Below are positions 7,300 to 16,104 of a stretch of 62,517 bases of DNA, piece after piece. The stretch covers positions 1-62,517 of the forward strand of contig NZ_RWIM01000198.1 in the NCBI RefSeq assembly GCF_009764645.1, written 5' to 3'. Position numbers and translations under genes: made by a program. The first letter of the stretch is position 1. Each line of letters starts with the position of its first letter. The notes below the pieces were generated by a model, which saw nothing but the letters and a program-made list of their open reading frames with translations, was not told where the DNA came from and ran no database searches. The stretch is from Pseudomonas sp. PB106. GTDB lineage: Bacteria > Pseudomonadota > Gammaproteobacteria > Pseudomonadales > Pseudomonadaceae.

Positions 7300-8262
7300 A
7301 TGCTCGCCCTTCCCGCCGTCAAACCGAAAATCGCCATCAGCGCTTGCCTGCTGGGCGCAGAGGTGCGCTACAACGGCGGGCACAAGGAATCGCGCCTGTG
7401 CAGCCGCACCCTCACGGAATATTTCGATTTCGCCCCGGTATGCCCGGAAGTCGCGATTGGCCTGGGCATTCCGCGCGAACCCATCCGCCTCGTCGGTGAT
7501 CCCGACCATCCGCAAGCCATCGGCACGGTCAATGCGTCGATCAACGTCACCCAGCCACTGGCCGCGTACGGCGAACAAATGGCCGGCGAACTTGATGACA
7601 TCTGCGGCTATATCTTCATGCAGCAATCGCCGTCCTGCGGGCTGGAACGGGTCAAGGTCTACCACGCCAACGGCGCCCCGGTGAACGGTGGCGGGCGCGG
7701 TATTTACGCTCAAGCCTTCTGCGCACAACACCCGGATTTGCCGGTGGAAGAAGCCGGGCGCCTGAACGATCCGGTGCTGCGGGAAAACTTCATCACCCGC
7801 GTATTCGCCTACAGCGCCTGGCAGCAAGTGCTCGCCGATGGCCTCAGCCGCCGCGCCCTCACCGAATTCCACTCACGCTACAAATACCAACTGATGGCTC
7901 ACAACCCGCTGCAATACAAAGCACTGGGCAAACTGCTGGGCAACATGGCCCATAGCGATCCCGCCGAACTCGGCCCGCGCTACTTCAGCGAGCTTATGGC
8001 GGCGCTGAAAAAATGCGCCACACGCGGCACGCACTGCAACGTGCTGCTGCACATCAGCGGTTACCTGAAACAAGTCCTCAGCGCCGAAGACAAACAGGAA
8101 ATGGTCCACGTCATCGGCCAGTACCGCCAAGGCATCGTGCCGCTGGTGGTGCCGTTGACGCTGCTCAAACATCACTTTCGCCAACACCCCGATCCGTACA
8201 TAGCGCAACAGGTTTACCTGCAACCGCACCCGGAAAACCTCAGCCTGCGAAACGCCATCTGA
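7300..8262 (+). CDS. DUF523-DUF1722 two-domain protein
   Basis: 320 residues. The N-terminal DUF523 domain (about residues 8-150) has ISACLLGAEVRYNGGHK and the cysteine pair region QQSPSCGLERVKVY. The C-terminal DUF1722 (YbgA-like) domain covers about 190-315 (YKYQLMAHNPLQYKALG, LPVPLTLLKHH type ending). The start at 7300 is the ATG after GAGGTG. An upstream in-frame ATG at 7252 would lie inside the operator region. The stop overlaps the MerR gene start (ATGA). The function is unproven; YbgA sits beside the photolyase in E. coli too, so a link with photorepair is old. First gene of the light-linked operon. Confidence 0.9.
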   Translation: MLALPAVKPKIAISACLLGAEVRYNGGHKESRLCSRTLTEYFDFAPVCPEVAIGLGIPREPIRLVGDPDHPQAIGTVNASINVTQPLAAYGEQMAGELDDICGYIFMQQSPSCGLERVKVYHANGAPVNGGGRGIYAQAFCAQHPDLPVEEAGRLNDPVLRENFITRVFAYSAWQQVLADGLSRRALTEFHSRYKYQLMAHNPLQYKALGKLLGNMAHSDPAELGPRYFSELMAALKKCATRGTHCNVLLHISGYLKQVLSAEDKQEMVHVIGQYRQGIVPLVVPLTLLKHHFRQHPDPYIAQQVYLQPHPENLSLRNAI

Positions 8263-9203
8263 TGAACGACAAACTCGACTCCAGCGCCCAGGAAGACCTC
8301 GGCGCCGACTTCAAGAAAGCCCTCGACGAAGGCTGGCTGCCGATCCGCGAAGTCGCGCGGCAGACCGGCGTCAACGCGATCACCCTGCGTGCGTGGGAAC
8401 GCCGTTACGGGCTGATCGTGCCGCAACGCACACCCAAGGGCCACCGGCTGTATTCGGCGGAACATGTGCAGCGGATTCTGGCCATTCTCACTTGGCTCAA
8501 CCGTGGCGTGGCGGTCAGTCAGGTCAAGCCGCTGCTCGACACCCCGCAAGCCTTCAACGAAATCGTGGAAAACGACTGGCAGCGCCTGCGCCAGACATTG
8601 CTCGCCGCCGTCAGCCAACTCAACGAGCGCAACCTCGACGACAGCGTCAACCAAGCGATGGCGCTCTACCCGCCGCGCACCCTGTGCGAGCAATTGCTCA
8701 TGCCGCTGCTGGCCGATCTTGAGCAGCGCTGGCAGGGGCAATTCGGCGCGCAGATGGAGCGCACGTTCTTTTTTTCCTGGTTACGCAGCAAATTCGGTGC
8801 GCGCATCTACCATAACAATCGTCAGTTGCACGCTGCGCCCTTGTTATTGATCAACCATTCCGACCTGACACTGGAACCTCACCTGTGGCTGTGCGCGTGG
8901 CTGATCAGCAGCACCGATTGCCCGGTGCAAGTGTTCGACTGGCCGCTGCCGGCCGGTGAACTGGCGCTGACCGTCGAACACCTGCAAGCCCGTGGCGTAC
9001 TGCTGTATTCCAGCAAAGCCATGAACCTTGCGCAGTTGCCAAAGTTATTGAGTGGCGTCACCTGTACGAAACTGATTGTCGGACCAACGGTATGCATCCA
9101 CCACGCCGAGTTGTCCGTAAGAACTTCCGAGATCGCTGATGTTTACCTGGCCGAAGATCTGCTTTCAGCACACCAGGTACTCGTTCAGCGTGGGCTGATT
9201 TAA
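8262..9203 (+). CDS. MerR-family regulator, LitR/PplR-like
   Basis: 313 residues. The N-terminal MerR winged helix lies at about residues 27-95, with IREVARQTGVNAITLRAWER and RRYG...TPKGHRLYS. The C-terminal half has the fold order of a B12-binding region (helical part about 105-190, then a Rossmann-like part), but I see no DxHxxG motif to ligate cobalamin. That fits the class II LitR proteins, which signal through LOV photoreceptors rather than B12. Start codon overlaps the DUF523 stop. It lies in the operon whose promoter carries two PplR sites, so self-regulation is likely. P. putida pplR1 occupies a similar neighbourhood, as far as I recall. Confidence 0.85.
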   Translation: MNDKLDSSAQEDLGADFKKALDEGWLPIREVARQTGVNAITLRAWERRYGLIVPQRTPKGHRLYSAEHVQRILAILTWLNRGVAVSQVKPLLDTPQAFNEIVENDWQRLRQTLLAAVSQLNERNLDDSVNQAMALYPPRTLCEQLLMPLLADLEQRWQGQFGAQMERTFFFSWLRSKFGARIYHNNRQLHAAPLLLINHSDLTLEPHLWLCAWLISSTDCPVQVFDWPLPAGELALTVEHLQARGVLLYSSKAMNLAQLPKLLSGVTCTKLIVGPTVCIHHAELSVRTSEIADVYLAEDLLSAHQVLVQRGLI

Positions 9204-9219
9204 TGATGGGTTCAAAGTC

Positions 9220-10665
9220 ATGCAATTGATCTGGCTGCGCAGCGACTTGCGCCAACACGACAACACCGCCCTCGCGGCCGCCGCAGCACGCGGCCCGACC
9301 GTGGCCGTGTACCTGTTGAGCCCGCAGCAGTGGCTGGAACACGACGACGCCGCGTGCAAGGTCGACTTCTGGTTGCGCAATCTCAAAGAGCTGAGCGAAA
9401 GGCTCGGTGAACTGCACATTCCTTTGTTGATCCGCACTGCAACGCATTGGGACAAAGCCCCGGCGGAACTGCTCAAGCTGTGCCGGCAACTGAAGATCGA
9501 AGCGGTCCACGTCAACGAAGAGTACGGCGTCCACGAAAGCCGTCGCGATGCCGCAGTGGCCGAAACCCTGCAAGCTGAAGGCATCGACTTTCACAGCTAC
9601 CTCGATCAGTTGCTGTTCAAACCGGGCACGGTGCTGACCAAGACTGACACCTACTTCAAAGTATTCAGCCAGTTCCGAAAGGTTTGCTACGAGCGCCTGC
9701 ATCGTTCGATGCCGGCGTTGGTCAAAGCCCCCGGCAAACAGGCCAAACTCAAGCTCGACAGCGACCCGATTCCCAATTCCGTGAAAGGCTTCGCCACCCC
9801 GAGCGAATCCCTTCAAGCGCTTTGGCCGGCCGGTGAAAAAGAAGCCCGACGCCGCCTCGACACCTTCACCGACGTGCAAATCGATTACTACCAAAGCGAA
9901 CGCGACTTCCCGGCCAAACCCGGCACCAGTCAGCTCTCGGCATATCTGGCAGCGGGCGTGATTTCGCCGCGCCAATGCCTGCACGCCGCATTGCAAAGCA
10001 ATCAGGGTGAATTCGAAAGCGGCAAGGTCGGCGCCGTTACCTGGATCAACGAACTGCTGTGGCGCGAGTTCTACAAGCACATTCTGGTCGGCTATCCGCG
10101 GGTCTCGCGTCACCGAGCGTTCCGCCCGGAAACCGAAGCGCTGGCCTGGCGTGATGCACCGGACGATCTCGCTGCCTGGCAAGAGGCGCGCACCGGCCTG
10201 CCAATCATCGACGCCGCCATGCGTCAACTGCTCGACACCGGCTGGATGCATAACCGCCTGCGCATGGTGGTGGCAATGTTCCTGACCAAGAATTTGCTGA
10301 TCGATTGGCGTGAAGGCGAGCGCTTTTTCATGCGTCACCTGATCGATGGCGACCTGGCCGCGAACAATGGCGGCTGGCAGTGGAGCTCTTCGACCGGCAC
10401 CGACTCCGCGCCGTACTTCCGCATTTTCAACCCGCTAAGCCAGTCGGAGAAATTCGACAGCGAAGGCCTGTTCATCAAGCACTGGCTGCCGGAACTGGCC
10501 GGGCTGAACAAGAAGGAAATACACAACCCGGCCAAGCTCGGCGGGCTGTTCGGCGTCGCCGATTATCCGTCGCCGATCGTCAACCTCAGCGCCTCACGCG
10601 AACGGGCACTGGCCGCGTTCAAGAACCTGCCATCGCGCACCTCGATGGGAGGTGAAGATGAGTGA
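9220..10665 (+). CDS. phrB: deoxyribodipyrimidine photolyase (class I CPD)
   Basis: Light-driven repair of cyclobutane pyrimidine dimers. 481 residues, the normal size. The N-terminal alpha/beta antenna domain starts with LIWLRSDLRQHDNTAL. The C-terminal FAD domain has WINELLWREFYKHIL, the DAAMRQLLDTGWMHNR stretch, and NGGWQWSSSTGTDSAPYFRI with the tryptophans and asparagine that contact FAD. The start follows the MerR stop by 16 bases. The 3' end overlaps the NTF2-like gene by 8 bases. In P. putida the matching gene is light-induced through PplR. Confidence 0.97.
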   Translation: MQLIWLRSDLRQHDNTALAAAAARGPTVAVYLLSPQQWLEHDDAACKVDFWLRNLKELSERLGELHIPLLIRTATHWDKAPAELLKLCRQLKIEAVHVNEEYGVHESRRDAAVAETLQAEGIDFHSYLDQLLFKPGTVLTKTDTYFKVFSQFRKVCYERLHRSMPALVKAPGKQAKLKLDSDPIPNSVKGFATPSESLQALWPAGEKEARRRLDTFTDVQIDYYQSERDFPAKPGTSQLSAYLAAGVISPRQCLHAALQSNQGEFESGKVGAVTWINELLWREFYKHILVGYPRVSRHRAFRPETEALAWRDAPDDLAAWQEARTGLPIIDAAMRQLLDTGWMHNRLRMVVAMFLTKNLLIDWREGERFFMRHLIDGDLAANNGGWQWSSSTGTDSAPYFRIFNPLSQSEKFDSEGLFIKHWLPELAGLNKKEIHNPAKLGGLFGVADYPSPIVNLSASRERALAAFKNLPSRTSMGGEDE

Positions 10666-11080
10666 ATTCCTGCGCCGCTTCGCCCGTCAATTCTGCGAGT
10701 TGAACAAAGACAACCTGCACCGACTGGGCGAGCTGTACAGCGATGACATTCACTTCACCGACCCGCTGCACGAGGTGCAAGGGCTGGGGCAATTGAACGA
10801 CTATTTCAAAGAGCTGTACGCCAACGTCAGCGAGTTGCGCTTTGACTTTCACGGTTTCGACCAGATTAGCGACGGCGAAGGTTACCTGCGTTGGGTCATG
10901 AGTTGTCGCCATCCGCGCCTGGCGGGCGGCAAAGTGATTCGCGTCAGCGGTTGCTCGCATCTGCTCTGGCGCGACAAGGTTTATCGCCACCGGGATTACT
11001 TCGATGCCGGGGCGTTGTTGTATGAGCATTTACCCGTATTGGGCCGGGTGATCGCCTGGCTAAAAAGGAGAATGGGATGA
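10658..11080 (+). CDS. NTF2-like (SnoaL-type) small protein
   Basis: 140 residues with the cone-shaped NTF2/SnoaL pattern: a helix pair, then YSDDIHFTDPLHEVQG, then beta strands ending in HLLWRDKVYRHRDYFDAG. The DP and RDYFD residues line the pocket in this family. No signal peptide. It overlaps photolyase by 8 bases (start ATG within GGTGAAGATG) and the SDR gene by 4 bases (ATGA). The same small protein accompanies the DUF1365/Cfa-like cluster in other proteobacteria. Its role there is unknown; a lipid-binding or isomerase role is possible but unsupported. Confidence 0.85.
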   Translation: MSEFLRRFARQFCELNKDNLHRLGELYSDDIHFTDPLHEVQGLGQLNDYFKELYANVSELRFDFHGFDQISDGEGYLRWVMSCRHPRLAGGKVIRVSGCSHLLWRDKVYRHRDYFDAGALLYEHLPVLGRVIAWLKRRMG

Positions 11081-11859
11081 GTCGTACACCTCCACGGCGC
11101 TATTGGTTGACCGGGGCCAGCAGTGGCATCGGCGCGGCGCTGGCTGAAGAGATTCTGAAATCCGGTGCGCATCTGGCGGTCAGTTCGCGCTCGGTTCCGG
11201 CGCTGAAAGTCTTGTCACAGCGTTATCCCGGCCAGGTATTGGTCGTGCCGGGTGATCTGACCAACAGCCAGACCGTCCGTGAAATCGGCGAACAGATTAC
11301 CGAGCAATGGGGCTCGCTGGACTCGGTGATTCTCAACGCCGGCACCTGTGAATACGTTGATGCCAAGCAGTTCGATGCGTCGATCATCGAGCACGTGGTG
11401 CGCACCAATTTGCTCGCCAGCAGCTACTGCATCGAAGCCGCCCTGCCGTTGTTGCGCAAAGGCACCGCACCGCATCTGATCGGCGTGGCCAGTTCGGTGA
11501 CCTACCTGCCGTTGCCACGGGCCGAAGCCTACGGTGCATCCAAGGCCGGGCTGCGCTACCTGTTCGAATCGCTGCGCATCGATCTGGCGGATGAAGGCAT
11601 TGAAGTCACCATCGTCAGCCCCGGTTTCGTCGAAACACCGCTGACCGCCAAGAACGATTTTCCCATGCCGCTCAGTTGGCCTGTGGATAAAGCTGCGCGG
11701 CACATCTTCGCCAAACTCAAGGATCGTCCCCTGGAAATTGCCTTTCCGGCGCTGTTCATGGCGGCGTTGTGGCCGCTGTCGAAACTTCCCGCCAGTCTGC
11801 AACTGGCGATCGGCAAACGCATGGTGCGCAAGTCACCGCCGCTGCGGGATCCGGCATGA
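11077..11859 (+). CDS. short-chain dehydrogenase/reductase
   Basis: 260-residue classical SDR. The cofactor motif TGASSGIG is at residues 12-19 and NAG at 87-89. The catalytic set is Ser140, Tyr152 and Lys156 (YGASK), all present, so it should be active with NAD(P)H. Arg37/Arg residues after the second strand (SSRS) suggest NADP preference. Overlaps both neighbours by 4 bases. In the photolyase/UfaM cluster it probably acts on a fatty-acyl or lipid-derived aldehyde or ketone, but the substrate is not known. Confidence 0.9.
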   Translation: MSRTPPRRYWLTGASSGIGAALAEEILKSGAHLAVSSRSVPALKVLSQRYPGQVLVVPGDLTNSQTVREIGEQITEQWGSLDSVILNAGTCEYVDAKQFDASIIEHVVRTNLLASSYCIEAALPLLRKGTAPHLIGVASSVTYLPLPRAEAYGASKAGLRYLFESLRIDLADEGIEVTIVSPGFVETPLTAKNDFPMPLSWPVDKAARHIFAKLKDRPLEIAFPALFMAALWPLSKLPASLQLAIGKRMVRKSPPLRDPA

Positions 11860-13103
11860 AAATCGCTATCGTCGGCAGCGGGATCGCCGGGCTCACCTGC
11901 GCCCACCTGCTCAATCGCCGACATGACGTGCACGTGTTCGAGGCCAGCGACTGGGTCGGTGGCCACACGCACACGGTCGATGTAACGGTCGCCGGTCGTC
12001 AGTACGCGGTGGACACCGGCTTCATCGTGTTCAACGACTGGACCTATCCAAACTTCATTCGCCTGCTCGGCCAACTCGGCGTGCCCTTCAAAGCCACCGA
12101 AATGAGTTTTTCCGTGACGGATCCCGACACCGGTCTGGAATACAACGGCAACAACCTCAACAGCCTGTTTGCCCAGCGCAGCAATCTGTTGTCGCCGGGG
12201 TTCTGGGGCATGTTGCGCGACATTCTGCGCTTCAATAAAGAAGCCCAGCGTGACCTTGCCGAACTGCGCATTTCCAGCGACATGACCCTCGACGATTACC
12301 TGAAGGCAGGGAATTACGGCGAGCGCTTCATCCTGCATTACATCGTGCCGATGGGCGCGGCGATCTGGTCGATGCCGATGGCCGAGATGCTCAATTTTCC
12401 GCTGCAGTTCTTCGTACGCTTCTTCAAGAATCACGGGCTATTGTCGGTCAGTGATCGTCCGCAATGGCAAGTCATCGAAGGCGGATCCAGTGCCTACGTG
12501 GCGCCGCTGACCGCTTCGTTCAAAGACAGGATTCGCCTCAACTGCCCAGTGGCGCGGGTGGATCGCGATGAACACGGCGTAGTTATCCACAGCCCGGCCG
12601 GCATCGAGCATTTCGACAAAGTGGTGTTCGCCTGTCACAGCGATCAGGCGCTGAAATTGCTCGCCAGCCCGAGCGGTGCCGAACGGGAAATCCTCGCTGC
12701 CCTGCCCTACGCCGACAACGAAGTGGTGCTGCACACCGACACGCGTCTATTGCCGACGCGCAAACTGGCGTGGGCCAGCTGGAATTATCGTCTCAGCGGC
12801 GCCGGCCATACCCACGCCGCCGTCACCTACGACATGAACATCCTGCAAGGCATTCAGAGCGACACCACGTTCTGCGTCAGCCTCAATCAAAGCGCCGGCA
12901 TCAGCCCGGACAAAGTGCTCGCCAAATACACCTACGCCCATCCGCAATACAGCCTCGCGGCGGTGGCGGCGCAGAATCGCTGGGCAGAACTCGACGGCGC
13001 GCAACACACCCACTATTGCGGTGCCTATTGGGCCAATGGTTTCCATGAAGACGGCGTGGTCAGCGCCTTGCGTGTGGCGTCGGCGTTTGGGGAAACCCTA
13101 TGA
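11856..13103 (+). CDS. FAD-dependent amine-oxidase-like protein (UfaD candidate)
   Basis: 415 residues. The N-terminal FAD motif is KIAIVGSGIAGLTCAHLL, followed by VFEASDWVGGHTHTV, which is typical of NAD(P)-binding flavoprotein desaturases/amine oxidases. DTGFIVFNDWTYPNF follows. The C-terminus has HYCGAYWANGFHEDGVVSAL, the flavin-capping region. Overlaps the SDR and DUF1365 genes by 4 bases each. This protein type sits next to DUF1365 and the Cfa-like methyltransferase in many proteobacteria. In Rhodobacter the furan fatty acid pathway uses such a flavoprotein for acyl desaturation (UfaD, from memory), so that role is inferred. Confidence 0.82.
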   Translation: MKIAIVGSGIAGLTCAHLLNRRHDVHVFEASDWVGGHTHTVDVTVAGRQYAVDTGFIVFNDWTYPNFIRLLGQLGVPFKATEMSFSVTDPDTGLEYNGNNLNSLFAQRSNLLSPGFWGMLRDILRFNKEAQRDLAELRISSDMTLDDYLKAGNYGERFILHYIVPMGAAIWSMPMAEMLNFPLQFFVRFFKNHGLLSVSDRPQWQVIEGGSSAYVAPLTASFKDRIRLNCPVARVDRDEHGVVIHSPAGIEHFDKVVFACHSDQALKLLASPSGAEREILAALPYADNEVVLHTDTRLLPTRKLAWASWNYRLSGAGHTHAAVTYDMNILQGIQSDTTFCVSLNQSAGISPDKVLAKYTYAHPQYSLAAVAAQNRWAELDGAQHTHYCGAYWANGFHEDGVVSALRVASAFGETL

Positions 13104-13915
13104 ACAGCGCCCTCTACAGCGGCTGGATCGGTCATCGGCGTTTCTCGCCGCGCGCGCATGCCTTCCGCTACAGGATCGGTTTGCTCTATCTCGATCTTAG
13201 CGAACAGGACGCCGTGCTCGCCCTGTCGCCGCTGGCGGGGCGCAGTCGTTTTGCGCCGTTCTCGTTTCGCGAAACCGATTACCTGAAGAGCTTTACCGGT
13301 CGCGGTGTGCGCCTGATCGATGCAGTGCGCCAGCAGGTCGGCATTGCCATTGGCCATGAGCCGCAAGGCTCGGTGTGTCTGCTGACCCAAGCGCGCAGTT
13401 GGGGCTTGTCGTTCAACCCGGTGAGTTTCTTTTATTGCCATGAGGCCGACGGCCAACTGGCGGCGATTGTCTGTGAAGTCACCAACACACCGTGGCGCGA
13501 GCGTTATCACTATGTGTTGCCGGCGCGTACGCCGAGCAATCTGCAGGATTTTCATCAGCATTTTGCGGTGGCCAAGGCCTTTCACGTTTCGCCGTTTCTG
13601 CCGCGTGATCTCGAATACCGCATGAGCTTCAGCCCCGCCGCGCAAACCCTCGGCGTGCACATGGCCGACTGGCAGGGCGAAGAAAAACTGTTCGACGCGA
13701 CGCTGAACTTGCAACGCGAAAGCCTCGACCGTCACAGCCTGCATCGTTACTTGCGGCGCTTTCCGTGGATGACCGCGAAAACCGCCTTGGCGATTTACTG
13801 GCAAGCGCTACGACTGCTGCTCAAGCGCGCACCGATCTTTGCTCATCAGGCTGCCGACGGCAGCTTTCAAACCGCCACTGTGCCTCCCAAGGAGCACCGC
13901 CATGAAATCCTCTAG
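13100..13915 (+). CDS. DUF1365 family protein
   Basis: 271 residues, soluble, with the family hallmarks: SALYSGWIGHRRFSPRAHAF at the start, FNPVSFFYCHEADGQLAAIVCEVTNTPWRERYHYVL in the middle, and KAFHVSPFLPRD followed by Y-x-M. The conserved His/Arg/Asn residues suggest an enzyme, but the reaction is unknown. It overlaps the flavoprotein gene by 4 bases and the UfaM-like gene by 14. The fixed association with a flavoprotein and a Cfa-like methylase supports a role in membrane lipid modification. Confidence 0.93.
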   Translation: MNSALYSGWIGHRRFSPRAHAFRYRIGLLYLDLSEQDAVLALSPLAGRSRFAPFSFRETDYLKSFTGRGVRLIDAVRQQVGIAIGHEPQGSVCLLTQARSWGLSFNPVSFFYCHEADGQLAAIVCEVTNTPWRERYHYVLPARTPSNLQDFHQHFAVAKAFHVSPFLPRDLEYRMSFSPAAQTLGVHMADWQGEEKLFDATLNLQRESLDRHSLHRYLRRFPWMTAKTALAIYWQALRLLLKRAPIFAHQAADGSFQTATVPPKEHRHEIL

Positions 13916-15167
13916 CCTGTCGGTCAATCGGCTCAGCACTAACGGTTTGACCGGTTCGCTGCTGCGCCGTGGCGTATTGCGTCAATTGGGTCAGCTCAAA
14001 CACGGGCAACTGCTGGTCGTCGAAGACGGCGAACGCTTGATGTTCGGCACGCCTGGCGGTGCCTTGCTCGGGGAAATCCATGTGCTGGATTCGGCGGTCT
14101 GGGGCTTGGTCGCCGGCAACGGTTCAATCGGCGCGGGCGAGGCGTTTATCCATGGTTACTGGAGCTCGCCAGACCTGACGGCGGTGGTGCGCGTGTTCGT
14201 CAGCAACCTCGATGTGCTCGATGCGATGGAGGGTGGCCTGGCCCGAATCAGCCGGCCATTGGTGCAAGGCCTGCACTGGCTCAATCGCAATACACGCAAG
14301 GGTTCGCAGAAAAACATCGCCGCGCATTACGACCTCGGCAACGATCTGTTCGAACAGTTTCTCGACCCGACGATGATGTATTCGGCAGCGCAGTTCCTCA
14401 CGCCCGAAGACACCCTTGAGCAGGCGCAACTGAACAAACTCGAACGGATTTGCCAGAAACTCGCGCTCAAGCCCAGTGACCATTTGCTCGAGATCGGCAC
14501 CGGTTGGGGCAGCATGGCGCTTTATGCGGCGCAGAATTACGGCTGCCGCGTCACCACCACAACCCTGTCGAAAGAGCAGTACGCGTTTACCGCGCAGCGC
14601 ATCGAACAACTCGGCTTGCAGGATCAAGTGACGCTGCTGCTCAAGGACTATCGCGACCTCACCGGCGAGTACGACAAACTGGTGTCGATCGAGATGATCG
14701 AGGCAGTCGGTCATCGCTTTCTGCCGACCTACTTCAAACAGTGCGCGCACCTGCTCAAGAGCAACGGCCTGATGCTGATCCAGGCGATCACCATTCGCGA
14801 GCAACGCTATGAACAGGCCAAGCGCGGCGTCGATTTCATTCAGCGCTACATTTTCCCCGGTGGCGCCCTGCCCTGCGTGCAGAAGATGCTCGAAGTGGTC
14901 GGCCGCGACACCGACATGAACCTGCTGCACATGGAAGATTTCGGCCTGCATTACGCGAAAACCCTGCGGCTGTGGCACGAGAACTTCCGCCGCGCTCATG
15001 GCCGCTTGAGCGAGTTGGGTTACGACGATTACTTCCTGCGCTTGTGGGAGTTTTACCTGTGCTACTGCGAGGGCGGTTTCCTCGAACGCACCATCGGCAC
15101 CGCGCAATTGCTGCTGGCCAAACCGGCCGCAATGACTGCGCCGCTGCTTGGCCGCTTCGATGCCTGA
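13902..15167 (+). CDS. Cfa-like SAM methyltransferase (UfaM-type)
   Basis: 421 residues. The N-terminal lipid-contact domain spans about 1-130 and the SAM-binding domain starts with HYDLGNDLFEQFLDP; the glycine motif LLEIGTGWGSMA begins near residue 195. EMIEAVG, and the C-terminal ISxxxG-type active-site segments typical of cyclopropane synthase relatives are present. Start at 13902 follows GGAG by the right distance. In P. putida the light-induced ufaM makes methylated furan-fatty-acid precursors. Placement in a DUF1365/flavoprotein/photolyase cluster favours that over plain cyclopropane synthesis. Confidence 0.88.
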   Translation: MKSSSLSVNRLSTNGLTGSLLRRGVLRQLGQLKHGQLLVVEDGERLMFGTPGGALLGEIHVLDSAVWGLVAGNGSIGAGEAFIHGYWSSPDLTAVVRVFVSNLDVLDAMEGGLARISRPLVQGLHWLNRNTRKGSQKNIAAHYDLGNDLFEQFLDPTMMYSAAQFLTPEDTLEQAQLNKLERICQKLALKPSDHLLEIGTGWGSMALYAAQNYGCRVTTTTLSKEQYAFTAQRIEQLGLQDQVTLLLKDYRDLTGEYDKLVSIEMIEAVGHRFLPTYFKQCAHLLKSNGLMLIQAITIREQRYEQAKRGVDFIQRYIFPGGALPCVQKMLEVVGRDTDMNLLHMEDFGLHYAKTLRLWHENFRRAHGRLSELGYDDYFLRLWEFYLCYCEGGFLERTIGTAQLLLAKPAAMTAPLLGRFDA

Positions 15168-15651
15168 GCGTATCGCCAATGCCGTGCTGTTCCAGATCGG
15201 CTGGCTGACCTGTGTGCTCGGCGGCAATAGTTTGTGGTTGTTATTGGCGCTGGCGGTACTGGTGATTCATCTTTGCTGGATCAGCAGTTGGGCGGCTGAG
15301 GGCCGCTTGATTCTCAGCGTAGTGATTGTCGGCACGGCGGTGGACAGCGTTTTGCGTGGTTTAGGCGTGTTCGAATTCCGCGATCAGTCACCGCTGATTC
15401 CGCTCTGGCTGATGCTGTTGTGGGCGCTGCTCGCGACCACGCTGCGTCACTGTCTGCAATGGAGCGCTCGGCCGTGGTGGCTGGCGAGTGTGCTGGGCGC
15501 GGTCGGCGGTGCGTTGTCGTATTACGGCGGTGGACATCTGGCCGGCGTGCGATTTCCCTACGGCGAATTACCCACGCTGATCGGCATCGGCCTGCTCTGG
15601 GCGCTGTTGTTTCCGCTGTTGCACACAATGGCTCGACGTCTGGCGCACTGA
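15160..15651 (+). CDS. DUF2878 membrane protein
   Basis: 163 residues, nearly all hydrophobic, with about five predicted membrane helices (around residues 8-40, 48-65, 75-95, 105-125, 135-155). GGNSLWLLLALAVLVIH and the loop FEFRDQSPLIPLWLMLLW fit DUF2878. The start overlaps the methyltransferase end by 8 bases. Last gene of the overlapping light-linked run. In related clusters it is followed by DUF3833 and other genes that are absent here. Function unknown; perhaps anchors the lipid-modifying enzymes. Confidence 0.85.
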   Translation: MPERIANAVLFQIGWLTCVLGGNSLWLLLALAVLVIHLCWISSWAAEGRLILSVVIVGTAVDSVLRGLGVFEFRDQSPLIPLWLMLLWALLATTLRHCLQWSARPWWLASVLGAVGGALSYYGGGHLAGVRFPYGELPTLIGIGLLWALLFPLLHTMARRLAH

Positions 15652-15703
15652 GCGTCTGTCAGAGCTTTCACACGCAACTCGGCGACTGCCTTACACTGCC
15701 GCC

Positions 15704-16009
15704 ATGAAAACCATTCCCCACCAGCAAATCAGCGAGCCTGCGGTCACGTGTTCGACCTGCGCGGCGTGCTGCTGCCAGCTCGAAGTGATGCTGATCACCG
15801 ACACCGGTGTGCCGGATCGCTTTATCGATACCGATGACTGGGGCGGCGAAGTGATGCTGCGTCTGGACGACGGTTGGTGCGCGGCGCTGGACCGCGACAC
15901 GATGATGTGCACGATTTACGAAAAACGTCCGCTGATCTGCCGCGAGTTCGAGATGGGTGCACCGGAGTGCATTGAAGAGCGCCAGGGCATCAGCACTGCC
16001 TACCGCTGA
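15704..16009 (+). CDS. YkgJ family cysteine-cluster protein
   Basis: 101 residues with an N-terminal cluster CSTCAACCCQLE and further cysteines at WCAAL, MCTIY, LICREF and ECIEE. The pattern is that of the CxxCxxCC zinc/iron-binding YkgJ family. No membrane segment. Function is not established. It lies 52 bases after DUF2878 on the same strand and is followed by a REP pair, so it may be the tail of the light-linked transcript or stand alone. Confidence 0.88.
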   Translation: MKTIPHQQISEPAVTCSTCAACCCQLEVMLITDTGVPDRFIDTDDWGGEVMLRLDDGWCAALDRDTMMCTIYEKRPLICREFEMGAPECIEERQGISTAYR

Positions 16010-16018
16010 TCCCAAAAA

Positions 16019-16100
16019 CAAAAGATCGCAGCCTTCGGCAGCTCCTACAGGTGAAACGCGATCCCATGTAGGAGCTGCCGAAGGCTGCGATCTTTTGATC
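16019..16100. repeat. REP pair, GCTGCCG family
   Basis: AAAGATCGCAGCCTTCGGCA and the GCTCCTACAGG arm face ATGTAGGAGCTGCCGAAGG and GCTGCGATCTTTTGATC. It separates the convergent ykgJ-like and pagL-like genes. Confidence 0.93.
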
Positions 16101-16104
16101 TGGC

